Assembly (NCBI GenBank): GCA_026014565.1
Contig: JAOZIB010000013.1
Location: 1-37,120, forward strand
Direction of reading: 5' to 3'
DNA: 37,120 bases
Source: Candidatus Bathyarchaeum sp.
GTDB taxonomy: Archaea; Thermoproteota; Bathyarchaeia; Bathyarchaeales; Bathyarchaeaceae
Both the position numbers and the translations under genes were made by a program. How positions within the stretch are numbered: position 1 is the first letter of the stretch; every line of letters begins with the position of its first letter. Below, in pieces: positions 30,212-37,120 of this stretch. The notes under the pieces were generated by a model, which was not told the origin of the DNA, made no database searches, and saw only the letters and a program-made list of their open reading frames with translations.

Positions 30212-30963
30212 TTGAATTGTCTCATGTTACAAAATCCCTTCGTATTGCGTGGGCCATTGGACAAAAGGACATAAGAGAATACTATTGCAGACCGGGGTCA
30301 TTGATCTTTGGTGTACTGTTTCCGTTTTCTATGTTTTTGTCGTTCTTGGTTGGACGAAATATACCTGTTTATCAGGCTATTCCGATACTTGTTGCTCAAA
30401 CTTTGTTTTTTTCTTCATCGTCTATTGGACCAATAACAATACCCATAGAAAGAAGGCTTCGCACCTTTGATCGCTTTTTATGTGCTCCTGTTTCATTAAA
30501 AACGATCTTGTTTGGAAAAACACTTGCAGGATTCATCTACGGCATATGCATATCGGTGATTCCAATAATTGTGGGCGTTCTATTCTTCCAATCAACAATT
30601 ACAAATCTTCTGGCACTGATTGTTGCACTTTGCCTTTCTGCCTTTGCTTTTGCTGGAATGGGTCTTATGTTTGCATCCATTCCAAGTACCCATCCTGGAC
30701 AAGTCATGATGCCCATGAACTTTGTTCGCATTCCTTTATTGTTCATTAGTGGTGTTTTCATTCCAATCAGTGATCTGCCTGTATGGGGACAAATCATATC
30801 GGTTTTTTCTCCATTAACTCACACTATTGAGCTTGTTAAATTAGGTCTGGGAGAAGAAGTAATTTTTGGACCCATCATCAATGTCCCGATTTTGGTAATT
30901 TATCTGTTTTTCTTCCTTTTCGTAGGAATTCGTTTTCACATGATGAATCAGAAGAAAGAATGA
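30208..30963 (+). CDS. ABC-2 type permease
   Basis: A 251-aa protein with six predicted helices in the ABC-2 arrangement (QKDIREYYCRPGSLIFGVLFPFSMF is the cytoplasmic N-terminus and first helix). Near the end is PLTHTIELVKLGLG, the conserved ABC-2 loop. The ATG overlaps the ATPase stop. What it exports is unknown; the neighbouring methyltransferase and chelate importer suggest a chelating small molecule or its metal complex. Confidence 0.8.
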   Translation: MIELSHVTKSLRIAWAIGQKDIREYYCRPGSLIFGVLFPFSMFLSFLVGRNIPVYQAIPILVAQTLFFSSSSIGPITIPIERRLRTFDRFLCAPVSLKTILFGKTLAGFIYGICISVIPIIVGVLFFQSTITNLLALIVALCLSAFAFAGMGLMFASIPSTHPGQVMMPMNFVRIPLLFISGVFIPISDLPVWGQIISVFSPLTHTIELVKLGLGEEVIFGPIINVPILVIYLFFFLFVGIRFHMMNQKKE

Positions 30964-31024
30964 TGCCAACATCTTAACGTTACAACTTTGCAAACAACAA
31001 AAATTTGATAATTGGTGAAAGTAT

Positions 31025-31723
31025 ATGGACGTTACAATAGTTTTGATGATTTCTGCTGCTGTTTCAGCAATTTTGCATACTTTAGTTCCAGATCATGAAA
31101 TTCCTTTAGCCATGATTGGACGAACCCAAAACTGGTCAATGAAAAAGATGGCTGGAGTCGCCGTAATCGCAGGGGTAATTCATATTTCTGTTTCTATGGG
31201 GGTTGGCGTGATTGCGTTAGTTGCAAGCACAGCCTTGTCTAAGTTTATCGCCAACTCTGCCCAGCAAATATCTGGAGTGTTGCTCATCGGATTTGGGTTA
31301 ATTTATGCTGGAATATCTTGGAAAAGAAAACAAGGAGGCCACTGGCACACCCATGGACATAACCATTCCTTGCACACTCACGACCATGATGATCCTCAGC
31401 ACCAACATGGTTCTTCAGAAAATTGTTCAAAAATCGGTTGGGGAACTTGGATGGTTGCCATTGTTGGGATTGCTCCTTGTTTTACTTTGATTCCTGTTTT
31501 GATTGCTGCTGTTCCATACGGAACGACTACAACACTACTTGTTATGCTTTCTTATGCTGTTTCAACAATAGGAATGATGGTAGTGCTCACCTTGATTGCC
31601 CTTAAGACAATACAGTATATCTCAAAACTTCACAGAATCGAAAAACACATGGAAATCTTGTCGGGACTGGTGATATTAGCTGTTGGAGTGTGGCTAATTT
31701 TGGAAATTTATCTGGGCCTATAA
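31025..31723 (+). CDS. NicO/NiCoT-like metal permease with His-rich loop
   Basis: A 232-aa protein with about six helices. HTLVPDH (18-24) in helix 1 is the H-x4-DH signature of nickel/cobalt permeases. Residues 106-128 form a cytoplasmic or external loop with ten His (HWHTHGHNH, then HTHDHDD), typical of NicO/RcnA and UreH-like proteins and likely to bind Ni or Co. The ATG has GGTGA about seven bases upstream, and a 61-bp gap separates it from the exporter. It is the last gene of the operon and gives the best hint that the ligand of the importer is a nickel or cobalt compound. Confidence 0.75.
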   Translation: MDVTIVLMISAAVSAILHTLVPDHEIPLAMIGRTQNWSMKKMAGVAVIAGVIHISVSMGVGVIALVASTALSKFIANSAQQISGVLLIGFGLIYAGISWKRKQGGHWHTHGHNHSLHTHDHDDPQHQHGSSENCSKIGWGTWMVAIVGIAPCFTLIPVLIAAVPYGTTTTLLVMLSYAVSTIGMMVVLTLIALKTIQYISKLHRIEKHMEILSGLVILAVGVWLILEIYLGL

Positions 31724-31738
31724 TTTTTTCCCATTGTT

Positions 31739-31780
31739 AACTGAAAATGCGAGTCTGCTGAAAGATTAACTTTTTCAGTT
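31739..31780 (+). terminator. Possible hairpin after the metal-uptake operon
   Basis: AACTGAAAA (31739-31747) and TTTTCAGTT (31772-31780) are a perfect 9-bp inverted repeat across a 24-base loop, beginning 15 bases after the stop codon. A T-run lies before it rather than after it. It could mark the 3' end of the transcript. Confidence 0.35.
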
Positions 31781-31883
31781 ACCGTGTATCTCAAAAGCTG
31801 TAGATTGTACATGGTTATCTGCGCTTATTCTCGAAAGTTTTAAGTGATTAAACGTGCAGGCATATGGTCGAGGAATCTAAACA

Positions 31884-32132
31884 GTGCGAAACAAATCCTT
31901 GGGTGCGATACTTCTTTCGTTAGCGTTGCTTAGTATGGTTGCGTATTTTTGGTTGCTGTTTTTGGCACCTCAAAATATCCCATATTGGGGGCGAACCGCC
32001 AGTGAATGGGCTGTGCTTATACCGGTTGTCATAATTGTTTATGCATTTCTGATTGTAGTTGCGTGGATTGGATGGGCTCTTGCTTCAACGGCTCCTCCGC
32101 TTCCAGTTCCTGTTGACTTTCACGAAGACTAG
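31884..32132 (+). CDS. Small membrane protein with two helices
   Basis: An 82-aa protein with helices at about 6-28 and 43-66. The loop between (APQNIPYWGRTASEWAV) is Trp- and Pro-rich, and the end PPLPVPVDFHED is acidic. No family is recognised. The start is GTG at 31884, with GAGGAA about ten bases upstream. It is convergent with the next gene and ends 2 bases from it. Confidence 0.65.
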   Translation: MRNKSLGAILLSLALLSMVAYFWLLFLAPQNIPYWGRTASEWAVLIPVVIIVYAFLIVVAWIGWALASTAPPLPVPVDFHED

Positions 32133-32134
32133 AA

Positions 32135-32776
32135 CTATTTTTTCAAAACCCGAAAAACAACAATAACTAACAAAACTGCAATAATTGCCACAACCAACAC
32201 TATTGCAACAACTGGGTCCATCTCATAGTTTTGGGGTTCCCAGATGTTAGTTTCTTTTGCTTCCATGACAATAGTAAAGTTAGCATAAGTTGATTTTGCT
32301 TCCACCAAAAAGCCTGTTTCTTGGTCCCAATACCACAGATTTTGGGGGTTGCTAGCAGTTACTGTTATCCGTTTTTGCCCGGCGTAAGCGCGTTCTTCTA
32401 TTTTGCTGATGGTTATGTTTCCATAATTTTTTTCAAAAAAGGTGTCCCCTTCAGTCAGATTTGCTGGAATAATGAACCCTTCTCCAAGATTGCCTGTTTG
32501 CAGATTAAGGGTCGAATACTCAATTTTTTCTGTTCCATCCAAATACACGGAAGTAAACTTGATGTCAATAAGTTTGTCCCGAACATTAACAACTTCAATT
32601 TTTGCACTGCTCACATCATGCTGTTTAGGAACATCACCTGTACATTCTACGTCATATTGTATCATGTTGCCCTGCTTTACACCTACTGTTACCTGCGCAA
32701 AAACACTTCCAAAAAGATAGGATGACATTAGAGCCAACAAAAGTAAAACAATACAAAAGCTGTTTTTGTTTTTCAT
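32135..32776 (-). CDS. Exported protein with C-terminal membrane anchor
   Basis: A 213-aa protein with a signal peptide (FCIVLLLLALMSSYLFGSVFA, cleavage near VFAQ) and a beta-rich external domain of about 155 residues. A C-terminal helix (about 188-209) follows, then RVLKK. NLWYWDQETGFLVEAKS resembles a common strand motif of archaeal surface proteins of unknown function. The ATG at 32776 has GGGGT eight bases upstream. It is probably a monocistronic gene. Confidence 0.65.
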   Translation of the reverse strand: MKNKNSFCIVLLLLALMSSYLFGSVFAQVTVGVKQGNMIQYDVECTGDVPKQHDVSSAKIEVVNVRDKLIDIKFTSVYLDGTEKIEYSTLNLQTGNLGEGFIIPANLTEGDTFFEKNYGNITISKIEERAYAGQKRITVTASNPQNLWYWDQETGFLVEAKSTYANFTIVMEAKETNIWEPQNYEMDPVVAIVLVVAIIAVLLVIVVFRVLKK

Positions 32777-32841
32777 ATAGACCCCATTAAATAATTATTA
32801 ATTCAGTTTTTATTGTTTGTGGACAAAACTGCAGTTTTGGG

Positions 32842-34929
32842 TTACTTGTCGATGTAAACTTGGCTTTCTCCGTTTTGTTTTTCGATGCGGATTACATGTT
32901 CGGCTTTTTCTGCAAAAGATTCATTGTGAGTCACTGCAATTATTTGCTCAATAGATTTTAAGCGACTTATTGCTTCTGCGAGCCTGTCTACAGAGCCGTC
33001 TTCTCGCCCTAAGCTTTCGGTGGGTTCATCCAGCAAAAGCATGTACAGTCCATGACCCGTTTTTGCTTGCATGATTAACTGCCCCAACCCTATACGATAC
33101 GCAAAAGCAAGAAGGGTACGTTCCCCTCCTGAGAGGTTTGAAACTTCTCGTTCGTGCCCTTCTTGACTGTTAACCAACGGCGAATATGTTTCATCAATTT
33201 CTACAGTTAACAGGGGTCCTAAATCGCCAACTAGGTTGTCTAGCATCTGTTGAACAGCAAGTTGCAGATATGTAACAAACTCTTTTCGCAGTTTAGGCTG
33301 AATGCTCCTGTAAGCAACCCGTATGCGGTCAATTATCTCCGAAAGCTTGGTGATTCTTTCTTTTCGTTCAATCTTTTTCTGAACAACATCCAACCGCTCT
33401 GTTAAATCATCTACCCGTGACGCCAAATCACATTTTTTTCTTTCCAAATTAGCTAGTTCATTTTTTGCATCCCGATGCCTAGTGAGGAAAGTTTCTTTGT
33501 TTTTTCGGGCAGAATCTAATTCCGTTACATCAAAACAGGCGATTTCTGCATTAGTTTTTTCAAGTTGTTTTTTGATGCTGTTTTCTTCTTCGCGGGCTTT
33601 TTGGATTTCTGCACAATTTTGGCGTAGCAATTCCTGTTTTTCTGTAATCTGCCGCGTTGTGTCCTCAATTCTGCCAAGAACCTGTTGTAGATTTGAAACT
33701 GCTGTGCTGGCTTTGCTTTGAATATTTCTTAGTTCATCCAGCTTTTGTTGCAGTTCAGTTAACAGTTTTTGTTTTTGCGTCTTTTCCTTTTGTAGATTCT
33801 TTTTTAGGCTATCCTTATAATCACCAGTTAATTCCTGCAAACACCGTGGACACTTGTTCTCCGCAACTATGCTTGAAATGTTTGCTTCCGAGGTTTGCAT
33901 TTCCTTTTGAGTGGTTCCTTGCTCAACACGGATGGTTCGTAGTTGGTCTTCAATAAGGGATAACTGTTTTTGGTGTTCCGTTAACGGTTTATCTGGGTTC
34001 CAACCAATTTCTTGAAGCATGGTTTGACTGTCTTTTTGTTTGGTCTCCATCTGGTTTAGCTGTTGTTTCAGGCTTTCTAAGCGTCTTTTTTCTGTTTGGT
34101 TTTGAACCGAAATCTTTCTTATCTGGTATCCAAGATTGCCAAGATTAGTTGTTAGTTGAACTCTTTTTCTTTGTAACTCTTCAGTGGTTTTTCGCATATC
34201 TTCCAAACTTTCCAGACGCTCAGAAGCGTCCGTAAGTGCAGACTCTACATCTGTTAGGTTTTGTTTTGCATCATGGATTTGGCTTGTTATTGTTGAGAAC
34301 TCTTCAACTGCACTATTATAGTTCTCTTCAAGTTTGCCTACGCGAATTACGTCTACGTCTTGTTCTAGAACTCTTTTTTCCACTGCGTAATCTCGTTCAT
34401 ACTGGTGCAGATTGCTCCACGCAACATCATAATTAGAAAGACCAAACAGTTTATCCAGTTTTGTTTGACGCTGCCGAGGAGTAATGTCTATCAATTCTTT
34501 AAGGTGTTCTTGGCGCACCCAAATGATTTCACGAAAAATGTCTTTATCTAATCCGGTCAAGGCAGTTAATTCTTCCAAAACAGCATCATTTCTGTTACTG
34601 GCAACCAACTTTCCATCTTTGTAAAGCTTAAGATGATCAGTGTCTTGGCTGATACCTTTTCCTTTTCGTTCCAAGGCTCGCTGAATCTTGTAACTTTTGC
34701 CGTTATGAACAAACTCGGCAGTAACTTTACCTTGTTGAGCATCTTCCCTGAGCAAATACTCGTAACTTCTGCCAATAGGTTCCCCAAACAAAACAAAATC
34801 AATAGCATACAATACGGTAGATTTTCCCTGCCCCAGTCCCCCAACCAAACAATTGAAGCCCTCAACAAACGGAACCACCGTTTTAACGTGGGATCTTATG
34901 TTTTCTAGTTTTAGGGACTCTAGTTTCAA
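32842..34929 (-). CDS. rad50: DNA double-strand break repair ATPase Rad50
   Basis: A 695-aa SMC-like ATPase that with Mre11 processes double-strand ends. It has the N-terminal ATPase half with Walker A GGLGQGKST (30-38) and Q-loop WVRQEHL, then the first coiled coil (about 175-355). The zinc hook CPRC is at 360-363. The second coiled coil (about 370-545) and the C-terminal half follow, with NLSGGERTLLAFA (signature) and LLLDEPTESLG (Walker B). It is clearly shorter than the approximately 880-aa Pyrococcus protein, mainly because the coiled coil is shorter. The start is TTG, overlapping the mre11 stop (TTGA), with GGAGGAG upstream. Confidence 0.95.
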   Translation of the reverse strand: MKLESLKLENIRSHVKTVVPFVEGFNCLVGGLGQGKSTVLYAIDFVLFGEPIGRSYEYLLREDAQQGKVTAEFVHNGKSYKIQRALERKGKGISQDTDHLKLYKDGKLVASNRNDAVLEELTALTGLDKDIFREIIWVRQEHLKELIDITPRQRQTKLDKLFGLSNYDVAWSNLHQYERDYAVEKRVLEQDVDVIRVGKLEENYNSAVEEFSTITSQIHDAKQNLTDVESALTDASERLESLEDMRKTTEELQRKRVQLTTNLGNLGYQIRKISVQNQTEKRRLESLKQQLNQMETKQKDSQTMLQEIGWNPDKPLTEHQKQLSLIEDQLRTIRVEQGTTQKEMQTSEANISSIVAENKCPRCLQELTGDYKDSLKKNLQKEKTQKQKLLTELQQKLDELRNIQSKASTAVSNLQQVLGRIEDTTRQITEKQELLRQNCAEIQKAREEENSIKKQLEKTNAEIACFDVTELDSARKNKETFLTRHRDAKNELANLERKKCDLASRVDDLTERLDVVQKKIERKERITKLSEIIDRIRVAYRSIQPKLRKEFVTYLQLAVQQMLDNLVGDLGPLLTVEIDETYSPLVNSQEGHEREVSNLSGGERTLLAFAYRIGLGQLIMQAKTGHGLYMLLLDEPTESLGREDGSVDRLAEAISRLKSIEQIIAVTHNESFAEKAEHVIRIEKQNGESQVYIDK

Positions 34930-36125
34930 AGAAACTCCTCCAGTTTCTCTTTAACTTTGGTTTCCCGTTTCGCAAGCAAAGGGTCAATCAAATCAACTGC
35001 AAGGCGAGCAATTTTTTCGCTTTCTTCCCGTTTGTAGTTTTCAGAGAAAATTTCAAAAAAATACTCGTAAGCTTTGGTTGTGAGGTCTTTCATGTCGTTG
35101 CCAAAAATGGAGCGGATAATGTGCTCAGAAAGTTCAGTTTCCCGCAACCGCAAAATCGGATGAACCAAAAGGGCCTTTTGTCCAGTTTTTTTGACTTTTG
35201 CTATGTCGATTTCTCCACGGGTTGTTTCTGAGGGCAAAACACCCTTGATGACTGGAACTACAATGGCGTCTTTTTCGTCGTTGTCTTTAACTAACTGGAC
35301 AACCGCTTCAGTAATTTTTGCAGGCGTCAAACCCGTGTAAGTTTTCTCCAAAATAACAAACTTACGAGGAGTCTCCAATGTTACGCGTTCAATTTTGGGT
35401 TTACCTGACTTGCTCACTTGAACATGATAAAAGCCTTTTTTGATTTTTGCTTCATCATAACTGGCGGTTTCTGTTCCGCCACTGTAAGCAATGATGCCCT
35501 TTTTGAATCTAGACATGTACGGCTTGTGAATATGACCCCCGGCATAATAATCAAATCCGTCAGGAAGATTTTCTGGGCTGGCTTCTGCTTCCATTTTTGG
35601 GGGTTTAACTGCAGGAATATCCAGTCCCATATGAAAAACAAGAACATTAAACAACGAAGGGTCAGGAGCAGGCTTGTTTTCCTCCAGAAACTTTGGTAGT
35701 TCTTCTTGGGTTCTTCTGGGCGTTCGAAAGTTTGGGATGCCATAAACGTAACAGTTTTCGTTTCGCCAGCACGCGCCCTCATGGCGGGGCAAATACCAAA
35801 CCAAACCTGCACGGTCCAAGGGATTAAGAATCGTTCCCGTAACTAGGTTAGGAGCAGAATCATGAGAACCATCAACCGCCAAAACAGGAATTCCTGCATC
35901 TTTTAAGCGCCGAAAATTAGCAATAGCAACCTCAAGGGTAGAATTGGTTGGCCGGGCTTGCTCAAAAATGTCTCCAGCAATTATCATAAAATCTGGCTTA
36001 AGCTCGATAGTTTTGTTCACCAACTCCCCAAAAGCGTTATTGAAGTCCCTGCGGCGCACATCTAAGTTATACTGAGCATAACCCAAATGCAAATCCGCAG
36101 CATGAACAAAACTAAAAGGCTTCAT
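34926..36125 (-). CDS. mre11: DNA double-strand break repair nuclease Mre11
   Basis: A 399-aa metallophosphoesterase nuclease. Motif I is ADLHLG (9-14) and motif II AGDIFE (50-55). Motif III reads GSHD (86-89) where the family normally has GNHD/E. Later come VFHMGL and GGHIHKP, the C-terminal metal-binding His motifs. A capping domain and a C-terminal part (about 300-399) that would bind Rad50 follow. It is transcribed with rad50 and overlaps it by four bases. AGGAG lies about 12 bases before the ATG. Cells would use it for resecting breaks. The Ser in motif III is discussed in the findings. Confidence 0.95.
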   Translation of the reverse strand: MKPFSFVHAADLHLGYAQYNLDVRRRDFNNAFGELVNKTIELKPDFMIIAGDIFEQARPTNSTLEVAIANFRRLKDAGIPVLAVDGSHDSAPNLVTGTILNPLDRAGLVWYLPRHEGACWRNENCYVYGIPNFRTPRRTQEELPKFLEENKPAPDPSLFNVLVFHMGLDIPAVKPPKMEAEASPENLPDGFDYYAGGHIHKPYMSRFKKGIIAYSGGTETASYDEAKIKKGFYHVQVSKSGKPKIERVTLETPRKFVILEKTYTGLTPAKITEAVVQLVKDNDEKDAIVVPVIKGVLPSETTRGEIDIAKVKKTGQKALLVHPILRLRETELSEHIIRSIFGNDMKDLTTKAYEYFFEIFSENYKREESEKIARLAVDLIDPLLAKRETKVKEKLEEFL

Positions 36126-36347
36126 TGTTTTCTTCTTTCTCCTGTTTTTAGCCCTTAACTGTAAACACTAAATCGTGTTAGTGACATTTATAATTATCAA
36201 TAATCAAATAACTGCTAAATCAAGGCAAAGTTTTTAAATGGTTTTCAATATACATTATTTAAGTGAAAAATATTAATTTGAAATATTTATTATATAATAA
36301 AGTTATTATATAATAATTATCTTCAAAAAAGATAAATGGAGGTGAAG
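36126..36347. other. Regulatory region between mre11 and a small membrane protein
   Basis: Very A+T-rich. The left side is the promoter region of mre11, without a TATA box I would defend. The right side holds tandem palindromes (36287-36316) and the GGAGGTGA ribosome binding site (36336-36343) of the next gene. Confidence 0.5.
36287..36316 (+). promoter_or_regulatory. Two tandem 14-bp palindromes
   Basis: TTATTATATAATAA occurs twice, at 36287-36300 and 36303-36316. Each copy is a perfect palindrome, and the two are two bases apart. The second copy lies about 32 bases before the ATG at 36348, where a TATA box would be expected, so the palindromes probably combine promoter and binding site. 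Confidence 0.5.
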
Positions 36348-36599
36348 ATGATAAGCAGGGCTAAGAATAGCAGTTGGCTGACTGGCAAAAACATTCTAAA
36401 TTTGTACAATTATTTGGGTTCATTATTAATTTTAAGAATAATCAAAGAGATATTGAGTATTATGATATCCAATTCAAATGCACCACTGTGGCTGTTTATT
36501 CCGTCAACTTTGTTAATTGTTTTATTTCTTTGTTTGACGTTAATACTGGCAACAATATTGAATCGAGAATTGATGTCTGTTTTTTTCAAACGATTTTAA
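36348..36599 (+). CDS. Small membrane protein, 83 aa
   Basis: The frame is open from 36336, but the ATG at 36348 is preferred because GGAGGTGA (36336-36343) stands four to eleven bases before it. Residues 20-44 form an amphipathic-to-hydrophobic segment and residues 48-74 a clear membrane helix (LWLFIPSTLLIVLFLCLTLI). The C-terminus is basic (FFKRF). No family is recognised. It stands alone between mre11 and flpA. Confidence 0.6.
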   Translation: MISRAKNSSWLTGKNILNLYNYLGSLLILRIIKEILSIMISNSNAPLWLFIPSTLLIVLFLCLTLILATILNRELMSVFFKRF

Positions 36600-36634
36600 G
36601 TAATTCAAGAATTAGCAGATTTCTTCTTCAAATG

Positions 36635-36782
36635 CCCTAAACATATTAGTATCCTAATAGTAGTTCTATGTTGAAAACGGCCTTTTTTCTGAAAATTCAA
36701 GAGCATAAAAGAAGTTTTCCGTAGAACCCTGAACATATTAGGATCCCAATAGCAGTGCAATGTTGAAAACAACCTTTTCAGA
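36635..36782 (+). repeat. Direct repeat of about 55 bp downstream of flpA
   Basis: 36635-36690 and 36727-36782 match at about three quarters of positions with a period of 92 bp. Shared blocks: CCCT, AACATATTAG, CCTAATAG or CCAATAG, and ATGTTGAAAAC. The first contains the small inverted repeat ATTAG-TATC-CTAAT and the second a changed form, ATTAGGATCCCAAT. They lie in the 3' flank of flpA. Confidence 0.6.
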
Positions 36783-37120
36783 TTATTTTTGTGCAACAAC
36801 CATTACATGAGCCTTGTCGAAGGGCTCTAGGCCGACTACTTGTTTGACGTTGAATCCTCGTGACTCTAGAATTTTTGTTTCTTGTTGGAAAACTTGTTGG
36901 GGGTCTTTGGTTACGTCGATGCTTTGAGATTTAATGGCCAACATAACCCAGCCACCATCTGCCAAAAACATGTCCGCATTATCCGCCAAAAGTTTAGCTT
37001 GTTCAGGCTGCGCCACGTCACAGTAGATGGTGGTTACTTGCTCAACCATACGAGAATAAGACTCGGGTAACCGTGCATCAGCCAAAATCGGAGACATGTT
37101 ATACCGAAAAGCAACAACAT
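36783..37120 (-). CDS. flpA: Fibrillarin-like RNA 2'-O-methyltransferase, 3' part
   Basis: The gene is cut by the right edge of the window, so only about 112 C-terminal codons are seen. MSPILADARLPESY is the archaeal fibrillarin stretch before strand 4 of the Rossmann domain, and CDVAQPEQAKLLADNADMFL and GGWVMLAIKSQSID are the SAM-domain strands with the conserved DVAQP and K of the catalytic region. The end LEPFDKAHVMVVAQK is the standard C-terminus. With Nop5 and L7Ae it methylates rRNA and tRNA using C/D guide RNAs. Frame and motifs are unambiguous. Confidence 0.9.
   Translation of the reverse strand, partial: VVAFRYNMSPILADARLPESYSRMVEQVTTIYCDVAQPEQAKLLADNADMFLADGGWVMLAIKSQSIDVTKDPQQVFQQETKILESRGFNVKQVVGLEPFDKAHVMVVAQK

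Noticed and set aside
30249-30749. Plus-strand ORFs of 73 and 89 codons inside the ABC-2 permease gene
   Set aside because: They are frame shadows of the permease with Cys/His/Ser-rich products and no start signals.

Overview
The window comes from an archaeon, most likely a Candidatus Bathyarchaeia (TACK-group) genome; the lineage is an inference from gene content and style, not from a search. Archaeal markers include a fibrillarin-type methyltransferase, an Mre11/Rad50 pair, an ATP-dependent DNA ligase, a short archaeal-type adenylosuccinate synthetase, genes of tetrahydromethanopterin (H4MPT) synthesis, TATA-box promoters with short leaders, and GGTGA/GAGGTG ribosome binding sites. The DNA is A+T-rich, and ATG, GTG and TTG starts are all used.

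Layout. 1-275: the trailer end of a CRISPR array without cas genes in view. 276-1158: mostly non-coding with two doubtful small ORFs. 1159-3663: a surface PQQ-type beta-propeller protein. 3664-4291: a long spacer with a terminator-like hairpin and two repeated sequences whose partners lie elsewhere in the window. 4292-5074: a CooC-type nickel-insertion ATPase. 5089-8631 (minus): a radical SAM protein, a coiled-coil protein of unknown function and DNA ligase. 8699-11014 (minus): an APC permease with three small two-helix membrane proteins. 11441-12967 (minus): a B12-binding radical SAM enzyme. 13156-16931 (minus): a MacB/LolD-type ABC ATPase, its FtsX-like permease and a second PQQ-propeller surface protein. 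17238-17750 (minus): a helix-turn-helix regulator. 18084-19680: purA, an eL22-like protein and a 59-residue Cys-rich protein. 19848-23801: an H4MPT biosynthesis operon (DUF447, beta-RFAP synthase, flavin/FeS reductase, dihydropteroate synthase-like protein). 23803-24561 (minus): an ECF-type S component. 25062-31723: a packed operon combining a chelate-uptake ABC system, an embedded SAM methyltransferase, an ABC-2 exporter and a His-rich Ni/Co-type permease. 31884-32776: two small membrane proteins. 32842-36125 (minus): rad50 and mre11. 36348-36599: a small membrane protein. 36783-37120 (minus): the 3' part of the fibrillarin gene.

The most interesting part is 24870-31723. It looks like a self-contained import/modify/export system for a metal or metal chelate, perhaps nickel or cobalt. 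It sits behind an elaborate promoter (three GTTAAAC heptamers at 11-bp period, and a 7-bp inverted repeat just after the TATA box) and contains two short RBS-preceded ORFs that overlap RNA hairpins. The second notable pattern is regulatory: the B12-radical SAM gene and the PQQ/ABC operon share a conserved upstream region of about 150 bp, with an inverted repeat GTGCA-N16-TGCAC at the same distance from both start codons, next to a regulator gene.
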